A stretch of DNA of 32,978 nucleotides from a virus. The position numbers were made by a program, and so were the translations under genes. Under the pieces are notes generated by a model, which saw nothing but the letters and a program-made list of their open reading frames with translations, was not told the origin of the DNA and ran no database searches. Each line of letters starts with the position of its first letter. Within the stretch, counting starts at the first letter, position 1. The stretch covers positions 1 to 32,978 of IMG/VR virus record IMGVR_UViG_3300027734_000205, one strand, 5' to 3'. This document shows positions 12,292 through 20,931 of the stretch, one piece after another.

Positions 12292-13821
12292 ATGCAGACT
12301 ACCCGCTACTCCGCGCAAGATGAACAAGAACTCATGGCGCGGCTTTGGTCGCCAGCCATCAAAGACAATCCACTAGCGTTCGTGATGTTTGCGTTCCCTT
12401 GGGGGCAACAAGGTACGCCCTTGGAGCATTTCACTGGGCCACGCAAATGGCAACGCCAGGTACTGAATGACCTAGGCGATCACATCAAAAAGAACAATGG
12501 GCAAGTGGACTTTGATGTTCTGCGCTTGGCTATTGCATCTGGGCGTGGTATTGGCAAGTCGGCGCTAGTCAGTTGGCTAGTCCTTTGGATGATGACAACA
12601 AGGATTGGCTCGACTGTGATAGTGTCCGCTAACTCAGAAAGTCAGCTTAGGTCAGTGACTTGGGCTGAGATTACTAAATGGTCGTCCATGTCGATCAATA
12701 GCTACTGGTGGGAGATTAGCGCTACAAGAGTCATGCCTGCCAAGTGGCTCACTGAACTAGTCGAACGTGACCTTAAGAAAGGCACCCGCTACTGGAACTT
12801 GGAAGGCAGACTGTGGTCGGCTGAGAATCCTGATGCGTTCGCTGGAGTCCATAACTACGATGGTGTGATGGTCGTGTTTGATGAGGCATCGGGTATTGAC
12901 GACTCCATCTGGGCGGTGACCAGTGGCTTCTTTACAGAGAACACGCCTAACCGCTTTTGGTGTTGCTTCTCTAACCCACGGCGCAATACGGGCTACTTCT
13001 ATGAAGCCATCGAGGGTAGCAAGCGTGACTTTTGGCAATCTAGGCAAGTGGACGCTAGGGATGTAGAAGGTACTGATAAGAACGTCTATAACCAGATTAT
13101 TGAGGAATACGGCGCTGATTCGTACCAGGCGCACGTTGAAGTGTATGGTTCATTCCCGTCAGAAGGGGACGATCAGTTCATCTCATCGACTTTGGTAGAT
13201 GAAGCCATGAAACGGGAAAAGCACAAAGATGACTCCGCGCCCATCGTGATTGGGGTAGACCCTGCGCGGTTTGGCTCTGACTCAACTGTTATTGCAGTGC
13301 GTCAAGGACGCGACATTGTAGAGATACGCCGATTCAAAGGCGACGATACGATGACTGTGGTTGGCTATGTAATTGAAGCCATCGACCAGTACAACCCCGC
13401 TGTAGTTGCAATTGACGAAGGTGGGCTAGGCGCAGGCGTGGTGGATCGGCTCAAGGAGCAACGCTACAAGATTAGGGGTGTGAACTTTGCAAACAAGAGC
13501 AGAAACCCGATGATGTATGGCAACATGAGAGCGCAGATTTGGGGGCAAATGAAGGAATGGCTCAAATTGGCGTCCATCCCTAAAGAAAAGATGCTCAAGA
13601 CCGACCTCATCTCACCGCTGATGAAACCTGACTCTAAAGGTGCCATCTATTTGGAATCTAAAAAAGACATGAAAGCGCGGGGCTTGGCGTCACCAGACAG
13701 CGCCGATGCCATAGCGCTAACTTTTGCGTTTCCTGTTGCACATCGGGAAAGTAAAGGTACAATGCGAAAACAAACGTATCAATCTCAAAGCGCAGCTTTG
13801 AACTCATGGATGGGATCATAA
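12292..13821 (+). CDS. Terminase large subunit (packaging ATPase-nuclease)
   Basis: This 509-residue protein pumps DNA into proheads and cuts concatemers. The ATPase has Walker A SGRGIGKS (83-90), Walker B VMVVFDE with Asp197-Glu198, and a coupling-like FSNP near 226-229. The RNase H-like nuclease has VIGVDPARFG (Asp323), VAIDEGG (Asp375) and DSADAIAL (Asp472), the three metal-binding acids. It follows the small terminase without a gap and its stop overlaps the next ATG (TAATG). The domain layout is complete, so it should be active. Packaging strategy cannot be read from the sequence. Confidence 0.96.
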   Translation: MQTTRYSAQDEQELMARLWSPAIKDNPLAFVMFAFPWGQQGTPLEHFTGPRKWQRQVLNDLGDHIKKNNGQVDFDVLRLAIASGRGIGKSALVSWLVLWMMTTRIGSTVIVSANSESQLRSVTWAEITKWSSMSINSYWWEISATRVMPAKWLTELVERDLKKGTRYWNLEGRLWSAENPDAFAGVHNYDGVMVVFDEASGIDDSIWAVTSGFFTENTPNRFWCCFSNPRRNTGYFYEAIEGSKRDFWQSRQVDARDVEGTDKNVYNQIIEEYGADSYQAHVEVYGSFPSEGDDQFISSTLVDEAMKREKHKDDSAPIVIGVDPARFGSDSTVIAVRQGRDIVEIRRFKGDDTMTVVGYVIEAIDQYNPAVVAIDEGGLGAGVVDRLKEQRYKIRGVNFANKSRNPMMYGNMRAQIWGQMKEWLKLASIPKEKMLKTDLISPLMKPDSKGAIYLESKKDMKARGLASPDSADAIALTFAFPVAHRESKGTMRKQTYQSQSAALNSWMGS

Positions 13822-13976
13822 TGGCAACTAAACCAGGACTGTACGCAAACATTCACGCCAAGCAAGCGCGTATCAAAGCAGGTAGCGGCGAAAAAATGAG
13901 AAAGCCGGGAGCCGCAGGCGCGCCCACAGCTAAAGACTTTAAGCAATCAGCTAAGACAGCCAAAAAAGGTAAATGA
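13821..13976 (+). CDS. Small basic conserved phage protein (51 aa)
   Basis: The 51-residue product reads MATKPGLYANIHAKQARIKA and then GSGEKMRKPGAAGAPTAKDF, ending in a lysine-rich tail. From memory, LYANIxAKxxRIxxGSGExMRxPGxxGAPT is a motif of small conserved proteins found near terminase or portal genes in many phages; function unknown. It overlaps the large terminase stop by TAATG. Confidence 0.85.
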   Translation: MATKPGLYANIHAKQARIKAGSGEKMRKPGAAGAPTAKDFKQSAKTAKKGK

Positions 13977-13977
13977 T

Positions 13978-14205
13978 ATGCTTGAAACAATCTTAGAACT
14001 TTTTAGATTTGGCCGTAAACAACCTAAACTACAGGAGCAACCATGCCTCTTAAAAAAAGCGGTAGTAAAGAAGCCTTCCGTCAAAACGTCAAAGCCGAAG
14101 TCAAAAGTGGCCGTCCGGTCAAGCAAAGCGTCGCCATTGCGTACGCTGTTAAAAGAGAAGCCAGTAAAGGCAAAACCAAAAAATGAGTCTAAAACCTCTA
14201 AGTAA
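13978..14205 (+). CDS. Possible overlapping lysine-rich protein (75 aa)
   Basis: This frame starts 2 nt after the previous stop, with AAAGGT 8 nt upstream, and codes for MLETILELFRFGRKQPKLQE followed by a Lys/Ser/Pro-rich basic tail. From residue 22 on it is read in a different frame across the whole of the next gene (14043-14186). The first 21 codons fill an otherwise empty gap and make an amphipathic helix. The tail composition could simply mirror the lysine-rich neighbour. Not proven. Confidence 0.3.
   Translation: MLETILELFRFGRKQPKLQEQPCLLKKAVVKKPSVKTSKPKSKVAVRSSKASPLRTLLKEKPVKAKPKNESKTSK
14043..14186 (+). CDS. Small basic conserved phage protein (47 aa)
   Basis: The product begins MPLKKSGSKEAFRQNVKAEV and continues KSGRPVKQSVAIAYAVKREA. 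I recognise the pattern MPLKKGxSxxxxxxNIxxExxxGxPxxQAVAIAlxxxR, a very common small phage protein of unknown function, usually near the portal. An AGGAG ribosome site lies 6 nt before the ATG. Its stop overlaps the GroES start (ATGA). Confidence 0.9.
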   Translation: MPLKKSGSKEAFRQNVKAEVKSGRPVKQSVAIAYAVKREASKGKTKK

Positions 14206-14458
14206 TTGTGTTTTAATACGTCAAGACACAGAAAAATTATCTGAGTTAATAGTTTTACCCCAAAATAAATTATTTAGCGGTATCATAGTGGCAATTGGTG
14301 AAGGTAAAAAAAATCCAAAAGGATTTATTGAGCCTATGAACGTCAAAGAAGGCGACCATGTGCTATTCGGTGAGTTTTCCGGGCAAAAGGTCACTGTTGA
14401 TGGCGAAGAATTGTTGATGATGAAAGAGCCAGACGTCATAGGAATATTGGATGCTTAG
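14183..14458 (+). CDS. GroES-like co-chaperonin (Cpn10)
   Basis: This 91-residue protein has the Cpn10 signature: PLSNCVLIR at the N-terminus, a mobile-loop region (KLSELIVLPQ, residues 18-27), GIIVAIGEGK, VKEGDHVLFGEFSG and the C-terminal DVIGIL. It would cap the host GroEL ring and help fold phage proteins, most likely the coat or portal just downstream. No GroEL is encoded here, so the host chaperonin must serve. The mobile loop ends with a hydrophobic IVL, the GroEL-contact feature. It starts in an ATGA overlap and overlaps the HNH gene by 8 nt. Confidence 0.92.
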   Translation: MSLKPLSNCVLIRQDTEKLSELIVLPQNKLFSGIIVAIGEGKKNPKGFIEPMNVKEGDHVLFGEFSGQKVTVDGEELLMMKEPDVIGILDA

Positions 14459-15005
14459 TAGAAAAGAAGCCAAAGCACAAGGATTAAGCAAATACTTTAC
14501 AGAAATACCCTGTAAGTATGGGCATACTTCTGAACGTTTTGTTTCTACTAAAGCTTGCGCCGAATGTAATAAAATAAAAACAACAGCTTGGCGAAGCAAA
14601 AACGCGGTAAAACATAAGCAATTAAGAGCCGAGTATTACCAAAGAAACGCAGATAAATTAAGGCAAATAAAGATTACAAATTACTGGAAAAAGCCTGAAG
14701 AAAATAGAGCTTATTCAGCTAAATATTTGCGTGAAAATCCAGCTAAAGCTATTGCTTACAACGCCAAACGCTATGCAAGTAAAAAGCAACGCACACCCGC
14801 TTGGTTAACTTTGGTTGATTTTGAGCGTATGGAAAATGAATATAGACTTGCAGCATTGCAAACTAAAATAACGGGGACAATATGGCACGTTGACCATATA
14901 ATTCCGTTACAAGGCAAGAATGTATGTGGGCTGCACGTCCCTACTAATTTGAAAGCTATTCCTGGTATGGACAATCTAAGAAAGAGTAATCATTATGGCC
15001 TATGA
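14451..15005 (+). CDS. HNH endonuclease
   Basis: This 184-residue protein has an N-terminal zinc-binding pattern (Cys21, His25, Cys36, Cys39 in CKYGHTSERFVSTKACAEC) and a C-terminal HNH motif: WHVDHIIPLQG (His146-Asp148-His149), VCGLHVPTN (Asn166) and LRKSNH. The middle is lysine-rich and helical. AGGAA lies 8 nt upstream of the start. It overlaps GroES and the portal by 8 and 11 nt, so it is neatly fitted in the operon rather than freely inserted. It may be a homing-type nuclease or an accessory to packaging, as known for HNH proteins beside terminases. The family is clear, the role inferred. Confidence 0.88.
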   Translation: MLSRKEAKAQGLSKYFTEIPCKYGHTSERFVSTKACAECNKIKTTAWRSKNAVKHKQLRAEYYQRNADKLRQIKITNYWKKPEENRAYSAKYLRENPAKAIAYNAKRYASKKQRTPAWLTLVDFERMENEYRLAALQTKITGTIWHVDHIIPLQGKNVCGLHVPTNLKAIPGMDNLRKSNHYGL

Positions 15006-17238
15006 TCAGTCATCCATGAATATTGTCGGCAAAGTAGCCAACGTAGGTAGTAACCCTACTACTACTCCAAATGAGCAGTCCGATACGCTTGCCACCATGC
15101 GCCATCGCTTTCAAATGGCAATGTCTGCGTACTCTGAATCAAGAGAAGATGAGCTTGATGACCTTCGGTTTATGGCTGGTTCGCCAGACAATCAATGGCA
15201 ATGGCCTGCTGACGTATTGGCAACGCGTGGCTCTGTTCAAGGACAAACTATCAACGCAAGGCCTTGTCTTACAATTAACAAACTGCCACAGCACGTTCGT
15301 CAAGTTACAAACGAACAACGTCAAAATCGACCCTCTGGAAAAGTCATTCCAGCCGACGATAAAGGCGACATTGAAGTAGCTGAAGTGTTTGAAGGCATGG
15401 TTCGTCACATTGAATATATGTCAGATGCTGATGTTGTCTATGACACTGCTTGCGAAAACCAAGTGACTTATGGTGAAGGCTATTTCCGCATATTGACTGA
15501 GTTTTGTTACGATGATTCATTTGACCAGGACATTCGTTTAGGTCGTATTCGTAACGCATTTAGCGTTTACATGGATCCAATGATCCAAGACCCTGCGGGT
15601 TGCGACGCTGAATGGTGTTTTATCAGTCAAGACCTAGAAAAGCAAGAATATGAACGGCTATTTCCTAATGCCGCGCCCATTACTTCCATTATGTCCCAAG
15701 GTGTAGGCGATGAATCCCTTTCCCAATGGATAAATGAAAACACTATTCGTATTGTTGAGTATTTTTATTACACTCATACCCCAACTAAGCTTAATTTGTA
15801 CCCAGGCAATCAATCATTTTATGATGGCAGCCCTGAAGATAAAAATATGAAAGTAATGGGCTTAAAACCCATTAAAACTCGCACCGTCGATGTTAAAAAA
15901 GTTATGTGGATGAAAACCAATGGCTACGAAGTTCTTGAAGAACAAGAATGGGCAGGCAAATGGATCCCTGTAATTCGCGTTGTAGGTAATGAATTTGAAG
16001 TAGATGGACGTATTTTTGTATCTGGTTTAGTTAGAAACGCTAAAGATGCACAACGTATGTACAACTATTGGGTATCACAAGAAGCAGAAATGCTTGCATT
16101 GGCTCCAAAAGCACCATTTATCGGTTATGGCGGTCAATTTGAAGGCTATGAAACTCAATGGAAAACGGCCAATACAACTAACTGGCCGTATTTAGAAGTT
16201 AATCCTGATGTAACTGATGGAATGGGCGCAACATTGCCCCTACCGCAGCGCGCCCCACCTCCATTAGCTCAAACAGGTCTAATTCAAGCCAAAATGGGTG
16301 CTAGTGACGATATTAAGTCCACAACAGGGCAATATGACTCTAGTTTAGGTGCTACAAGCAATGAGCGTTCAGGTAAAGCCATTCTTGCGCGTGAGCGTCA
16401 AGGTGATGTTGGTACATTCCACTACGGCGATAACCTTACCAAAGCAATTCGTTTTGCAACACGTCAATTAATTGATTTGATTCCTAAAATTTACGATACC
16501 GAGCGTATTGCTCGTATAGTAGGTGTTGATGGCGAAGTGTCTATGGTTAAAATTAATCCTGAACAACCTGAGCCAGTTAAAAAAATTACCGGCCAAACTG
16601 GAATTGTGATTGAAAAAATTTATAACCCTAGCGTGGGTGTGTATGATGTGGTCGCTACAACTGGCCCAGGCTACATGACTAAACGCCAAGAAGCTCTTGA
16701 AGCTATGGCGCAAATTTTGCAAGGCAACCCTGAGCTATGGAAAGTGGCTGGCGATCTATTTGTTAAAAATATGGATTGGCCTGGCGCGCAAGAGATGGCT
16801 AAACGCCTTGAAAAGACGATTGATCCTAAATTGATTGCTGATACTGACGAAGATCCAGCATTGCAAGCTGCACAACAACAAATGCAAGCAATGGGGCAAG
16901 AAATGGAACAAATGCACCAAATGTTGCAAAACGTGGGTAAATCCATTGAAATGCAAGAGTTAGAACGCAAAGACTTTGAAGCGCAAATCAAACTATTTGA
17001 TGCTGAAACTAAGCGTCTTACCGCTGTTCAAGCTTCTATGTCACCTGAACAAATCCAAGATATTGTTATGGGAACAGTGCATGGAATGATGGTAAACGGC
17101 GATCTTGTAACTGAAATGCAACGTGATAACGCCATGGATATGCAAGAGGAAGATCAAAAAGAACAACAGATGGCGCAGCCAATGCAGCCTCAAGGCGCTA
17201 TGCCCCCACAAATGCCACCACAAGGGATGCCACAATGA
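14995..17238 (+). CDS. P22-like portal protein
   Basis: This 747-residue protein is close in length to the P22 portal (about 725). The N-terminus reads ESREDELDDLRFMAGSPDNQ and then a conserved INKLPQHVRQVTNEQRQNRP, the signature of the P22-type portal family. After residue about 618 a long Gln/Met-rich coiled coil appears, as in the P22 portal barrel, followed by a Pro/Gln/Met tail ending PPQMPPQGMPQ. It forms the dodecameric DNA gate at the capsid vertex and docks the terminase. It overlaps the HNH gene and the next gene (ATGA). The family assignment is confident. Confidence 0.93.
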   Translation: MAYDQSSMNIVGKVANVGSNPTTTPNEQSDTLATMRHRFQMAMSAYSESREDELDDLRFMAGSPDNQWQWPADVLATRGSVQGQTINARPCLTINKLPQHVRQVTNEQRQNRPSGKVIPADDKGDIEVAEVFEGMVRHIEYMSDADVVYDTACENQVTYGEGYFRILTEFCYDDSFDQDIRLGRIRNAFSVYMDPMIQDPAGCDAEWCFISQDLEKQEYERLFPNAAPITSIMSQGVGDESLSQWINENTIRIVEYFYYTHTPTKLNLYPGNQSFYDGSPEDKNMKVMGLKPIKTRTVDVKKVMWMKTNGYEVLEEQEWAGKWIPVIRVVGNEFEVDGRIFVSGLVRNAKDAQRMYNYWVSQEAEMLALAPKAPFIGYGGQFEGYETQWKTANTTNWPYLEVNPDVTDGMGATLPLPQRAPPPLAQTGLIQAKMGASDDIKSTTGQYDSSLGATSNERSGKAILARERQGDVGTFHYGDNLTKAIRFATRQLIDLIPKIYDTERIARIVGVDGEVSMVKINPEQPEPVKKITGQTGIVIEKIYNPSVGVYDVVATTGPGYMTKRQEALEAMAQILQGNPELWKVAGDLFVKNMDWPGAQEMAKRLEKTIDPKLIADTDEDPALQAAQQQMQAMGQEMEQMHQMLQNVGKSIEMQELERKDFEAQIKLFDAETKRLTAVQASMSPEQIQDIVMGTVHGMMVNGDLVTEMQRDNAMDMQEEDQKEQQMAQPMQPQGAMPPQMPPQGMPQ

Positions 17239-17597
17239 AAGCCGCTGATTTTGTAGGAATTTTATTCTTAGCCCGTGATGTAACCCATTCGGTTCATCTA
17301 AACACGCGTAGTTATGCTAAACATAAGGCTTTGCAAAAATTTTACGAAAGTATTATTGACCTTGCAGACTCATTTGCCGAGGCATATCAGGGACGGCACG
17401 GTTTGATTGGCCCAGTTAGTTTAATGTCTGCCAAAAAGACTAGCAATGTCATTGAATTTTTAGAATCACAACTTGCTGAAATTGAATCTGTCAGATATGA
17501 TGTCTGTGATAAGACAGATGCGCCTTTACAGAATTTAATAGACGGTATCATTGAGCTATACCTATCAACTCTGTATAAGCTCAGGTTCTTAGCATAA
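17235..17597 (+). CDS. DUF5856-like hypothetical protein (120 aa)
   Basis: This 120-residue helical protein contains LARDVTHSVHLNTRSYAKHK, ALQKFYESIIDLADSFAEAY and QGRHGLIGP. From memory this matches DUF5856, a group of helical phage proteins that look ferritin-like in layout (H..HW.T.SYA.H.AL..FY). The His and Glu spacing could bind a metal, but the residues are not proven. It overlaps the portal stop by ATGA and sits in the head-gene block. Function unknown. Confidence 0.65.
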   Translation: MKAADFVGILFLARDVTHSVHLNTRSYAKHKALQKFYESIIDLADSFAEAYQGRHGLIGPVSLMSAKKTSNVIEFLESQLAEIESVRYDVCDKTDAPLQNLIDGIIELYLSTLYKLRFLA

Positions 17598-17606
17598 GGA
17601 ATCAAT

Positions 17607-17660
17607 ATGTCAATTAACTTATTGCCAGGCATGGAGAGCCATTTAAATGTTAAGAAATAA
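17607..17660 (+). CDS. Possible 17-aa leader peptide
   Basis: A short frame MSINLLPGMESHLNVKK with a good AAGGAATCA ribosome site ends 14 nt inside the next gene. Its translation could open the start of the large surface-protein gene by coupling. The shortness makes this uncertain. Confidence 0.25.
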   Translation: MSINLLPGMESHLNVKK

Positions 17661-19416
17661 CGGCTTTCACAATCGACATTCGCCATTTAATCGGGCTTTC
17701 AATCCCGCATCCCTGTTCACCAACGGCGAACAAGGCTGGGTCTACGATCCAAGTAACTTCGCTACCCTATTCCAAGATAGCGCAGGCACAACGCCTGTAA
17801 CAGCGGTGGAGCAACCAGTTGGTTTGCAATTGGACTTGTCGCAGAATTTAACGCTTGGGCCTGAGCTTGTTACGAATGGAAACTTTACTGCTGGCACAAC
17901 GGGGTGGACAGCCGATAATACAGCGGTTATTTCTAGTGTAAGCGGCGGGTTACAGGTTGTTTCAACTGCTGCAAATCAAGGAACTTCCCAAATTGTAGCA
18001 CTGACGAATGGTGTTCGCTACAAGGTAGTTATAACTGTTGTGTCAGCTACAGCTAACTATAACATTGGCTACGGGAATGTATTTGGACAAGGCCAAGTGT
18101 ATGACAGTGGCGCTCTATCAGGCGCGCGAACTTTTACTGCATATATTGTCGGCAATGGAACGGCCACTACGTTCTGGTTTTATGCGGCTGCGGCTGGTAC
18201 TTATTTAATTGACGACGTATCAATTAAAGTAATTTCTGGCAACCACCGCTTCCAAGCCACTAGCGCCAACCGCCCTGTGGTATCTGCGCGGGTGAATTTG
18301 CTGACAAAAACGCAGGAATTTAACGATACGGCTATTTGGACTACAAACTCCACTACCACTGTTTTAGCAAACCAAACAATTGCACCAGATGGCACAAATA
18401 CTGCTGATTTAACTACAGAAGTAGCAACAATCCAACCACATGGTATTGATGGGCCGTCAGTAAGTTTTACTAGCGGCGTTTCATATACCTTTACATTAAG
18501 AGTAAAAGCTGGTTCTGTTGGGGTAATTCAACTTTTATTTGGCACTACCGCATTTGGTGTTAACGCTTTTGCAAACTTTAACGTTTCAACTGGACAGGTT
18601 GGCACTATCGGTTCTGCTGCAACAGCAACAATACTCGCAGATGCCAACGGATTTTACATATGTACTTTGACAGCTACGGCGACATTAACAATATCTTCTG
18701 TCGTTGCAATTTACTTAACAGATAACAACGCATCTTCAGCGCGTTTACCTACATACCTTGGCAGTACTGCAAACAATATCTTTATTTGGGGCGCAGACCT
18801 CCGTGTTACCAACCAAGGTGTAGGCTTACCTGCATACCAGCGCGTCAACACTAGCACAGACTACACTAGCACAGGCTTTCCAATTTACATCAAGCCCAAC
18901 GGCAGCAATCAGTCCTTAGCGACTAACAGCATCAACTTCACGGCTACGGACAAGATGACTGTGTGGCAGGGGGTGCGGAAGTTGAGTGATGCTTCGGGGG
19001 TACTTCTGGTTGAGCTGAGTACATCGGGAAGTAATCCGGGGGCTTTCTACATTTCAGCGCCAGAAACCGGGAATAATTATGGTGTGCGTGTATCTGGCAA
19101 CAATGGTTACAACCACTCAACTTTTACGGCCCCTATCACTAATGTTATTTCTGGAAGCTGGAATCTTGCTGCTGCAACTATTGCTGCCGGAGTAATTGAC
19201 AGGTTTAACGGCACTCTTAACACCGCAGGCGTTCTTGGAACCACTATGCCGGGTGGCAACTTTGGCAACTTTCCCGCTTACTTTTATGCCCGCGCAGGCA
19301 CAAGCCTGTTCTTCAGTGGCAACGATTACGCTTCAATTGCCCGCGGCGCAGCATCCACTACAACTCAAATCACAGATGGTGAAACTTGGGTCAACTCAAA
19401 AACGAAAGCTTATTAA
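17647..19416 (+). CDS. Multidomain surface protein with carbohydrate-binding-like modules
   Basis: This 589-residue protein begins with a linker motif seen in phage structural proteins: GWVYDPSNFATLFQDSAGTT and PVTAVEQPVG. Residues about 72-195 (ELVTNGNF...GWTA...YLIDDVSIKV) look like a CBM4/9-type jelly roll. Residues about 215-390 are a second, similar beta-sandwich (LLTKTQEFNDTAIWTTN...FYICTLTATATLT). Residues about 430-589 look LamG/concanavalin-like. It lies between portal and scaffold, not in the tail module, so it may decorate the capsid and bind sugars. GGAGAG precedes the ATG. Domain calls are by pattern, not search. Confidence 0.7.
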   Translation: MLRNNGFHNRHSPFNRAFNPASLFTNGEQGWVYDPSNFATLFQDSAGTTPVTAVEQPVGLQLDLSQNLTLGPELVTNGNFTAGTTGWTADNTAVISSVSGGLQVVSTAANQGTSQIVALTNGVRYKVVITVVSATANYNIGYGNVFGQGQVYDSGALSGARTFTAYIVGNGTATTFWFYAAAAGTYLIDDVSIKVISGNHRFQATSANRPVVSARVNLLTKTQEFNDTAIWTTNSTTTVLANQTIAPDGTNTADLTTEVATIQPHGIDGPSVSFTSGVSYTFTLRVKAGSVGVIQLLFGTTAFGVNAFANFNVSTGQVGTIGSAATATILADANGFYICTLTATATLTISSVVAIYLTDNNASSARLPTYLGSTANNIFIWGADLRVTNQGVGLPAYQRVNTSTDYTSTGFPIYIKPNGSNQSLATNSINFTATDKMTVWQGVRKLSDASGVLLVELSTSGSNPGAFYISAPETGNNYGVRVSGNNGYNHSTFTAPITNVISGSWNLAAATIAAGVIDRFNGTLNTAGVLGTTMPGGNFGNFPAYFYARAGTSLFFSGNDYASIARGAASTTTQITDGETWVNSKTKAY

Positions 19417-19689
19417 ATGGACTCTACACTCGCAACCGTCATTGTTTTAGCCGCAGATCAAGCAGCCGCGCAAGCCGACTTTCCTGACTACTTTAACGCC
19501 CCAGCGTCGCCTGATGGTCAATTGCCAATTACTAACTACCTCACCAATGGGTATTTTAATGACAACGAACTAGACACTATTTGCAACGATGTCACATGGC
19601 CGCGCAAGGTGTACTTTGGAACGCTTGAAATTGCCCTGCAAAAAGCAGGCTTGATGCTAGTGTTTCTTGACGAACCATTGGCTGAATGA
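19417..19689 (+). CDS. Hypothetical protein (90 aa)
   Basis: The gene starts directly after the surface-protein stop with no gap. The 90-residue acidic product reads MDSTLATVIVLAADQAAAQA and then DFPDYFNAPASPDGQLPITN. I do not recognise a family. The context (head genes, no gap) suggests it partners the surface protein, for example as chaperone or attachment. Confidence 0.6.
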   Translation: MDSTLATVIVLAADQAAAQADFPDYFNAPASPDGQLPITNYLTNGYFNDNELDTICNDVTWPRKVYFGTLEIALQKAGLMLVFLDEPLAE

Positions 19690-19721
19690 TATAAACCTAC
19701 TAACGCCACCAAGGAACCATC

Positions 19722-20066
19722 ATGTCTGAAACCACATCATTTTTGCAAAACGGCACTACCCGTGCCATAACTGCCGACACCACCGCACCTACTGCGGTTC
19801 AAGTTCTGCCAACATTTACTGCCGCCCTTACCCCCCGCAATCAATTTCGCGTAGCCAATGCAGGCACCGTGGTTGCGTTTTTAGGTACTGGCCCAACCGC
19901 TGCTATTGCGGCTACAAACGCCGCGCCCGTAACTACTACTGGCGATGCGATTCCTTTATTACCTGGCGCTATTGAGGTTTTCTCTTTGGTTCCAACTTGG
20001 TTTTTTACCGCCCGCACATCATCGGGAACGTGTCAGATTTACATTACGCCTGGTGAAGGTATATAA
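19722..20066 (+). CDS. Small structural protein (114 aa)
   Basis: This 114-residue, Thr/Ala-rich beta protein (FRVANAGTVVAFLGTGPTAA, SLVPTWFFTARTSSGTCQIYI) resembles small phage virion proteins. No own family recognised. A good CAAGGAACC ribosome site precedes it. Its last codons contain the predicted promoter for the scaffold/coat genes. Possibly a head decoration or cement protein. Confidence 0.55.
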   Translation: MSETTSFLQNGTTRAITADTTAPTAVQVLPTFTAALTPRNQFRVANAGTVVAFLGTGPTAAIAATNAAPVTTTGDAIPLLPGAIEVFSLVPTWFFTARTSSGTCQIYITPGEGI

Positions 20067-20067
20067 T
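20038..20067 (+). promoter_or_regulatory. Predicted sigma70-like promoter before scaffold and coat
   Basis: TTTACA (20038-20043), an 18-nt spacer and a perfect TATAAT (20062-20067) lie at the end of the preceding gene. The start point would be near 20074, followed by a small hairpin (GGTGA/TCATC, 20083-20095) and the scaffold ribosome site. It would boost the most abundant proteins. The overlap with coding sequence lowers confidence. Confidence 0.5.
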
Positions 20068-20118
20068 TTCTTTAACCTTACCGGTGAGGATCATCGGGGT
20101 TTCTAAGGAAACATCGAA

Positions 20119-20907
20119 ATGGACGAAAGTCAACAAGAAGTAGTACCAGCGGTTTTATCCGCGCCAGAACAGGTGGCAACGGCTGCACCTGAAGCTGAAG
20201 AAGTAGCGCCGGAAGCAGTAGAACCAGCAGCAGAAGCAACTAAGACCTTCTCACAAGAAGAATTAGATGCCGCTATTGGTAAACGACTTGCTAGAGAACA
20301 ACGTAAGTGGGAAAGAGAACAGGTTGCTAAAGCCGCTGAAAAGCAGCTTAAAACCCCAGTCGAAATCCCGCCAATTGAGCAGTTTGCTTCACCAGACGAA
20401 TATGCCGATGCTTTGGCAGAACGTAAGGCAGAAGAATTGCTTGCTAGGCGTGAACAAGCTAGGATGCAGTCTGAGATCATTGAGTCCTATCACGACAAAG
20501 AAGAAGAAGCGCGGGTTAAATATGACGACTTTGAACAAGTTGCCTACAATCCCAAACTTCCAATTACTGACGCGATGGCTCAAACGATTCAATCTTCAGA
20601 TGTTGGCCCCGATATGGCTTATTACCTTGGGTCTAATCCGAAAGAAGCGGAGCGTATTTCTCGTTTAACGCCACTCCAGCAGGCCAAAGAATTAGGGAAA
20701 ATTGAGGCTAAATTAGCTGATAATCCCGTTGTAAAAAAGACTTCGAGCGCCCCAGCACCAATTGCTCCGATTACGGCAAGATCCTCTGGATCGCCTGCAA
20801 CAGACACAACGGATCCTCGTGCCATTAAAAGCATGACGACTTCAGAGTGGATTGAAGCAGACCGCCAACGTCAGATCAAGAAGTGGGAAGCGCAGAGAAA
20901 CCGCTAA
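20119..20907 (+). CDS. Scaffolding protein
   Basis: This 262-residue, highly charged protein has an Ala/Glu/Pro-rich N-terminus, a long helical middle (GKRLAREQRKWEREQVAKAA, DALAERKAEELLARREQARM), and a C-terminal tail ending MTTSEWIEADRQRQIKKWEA. The tail type, with S-T-x-E-W and basic helices, is common in phage scaffolds that dock the coat. It lies directly before the coat gene, as in P22 (gene 8 then gene 5). AAGGAAACATCGA precedes the ATG. It guides coat assembly into proheads and is then released or cleaved. Confidence 0.85.
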   Translation: MDESQQEVVPAVLSAPEQVATAAPEAEEVAPEAVEPAAEATKTFSQEELDAAIGKRLAREQRKWEREQVAKAAEKQLKTPVEIPPIEQFASPDEYADALAERKAEELLARREQARMQSEIIESYHDKEEEARVKYDDFEQVAYNPKLPITDAMAQTIQSSDVGPDMAYYLGSNPKEAERISRLTPLQQAKELGKIEAKLADNPVVKKTSSAPAPIAPITARSSGSPATDTTDPRAIKSMTTSEWIEADRQRQIKKWEAQRNR

Positions 20908-20931
20908 CTATTTTTTAATTAGGACTTTATT

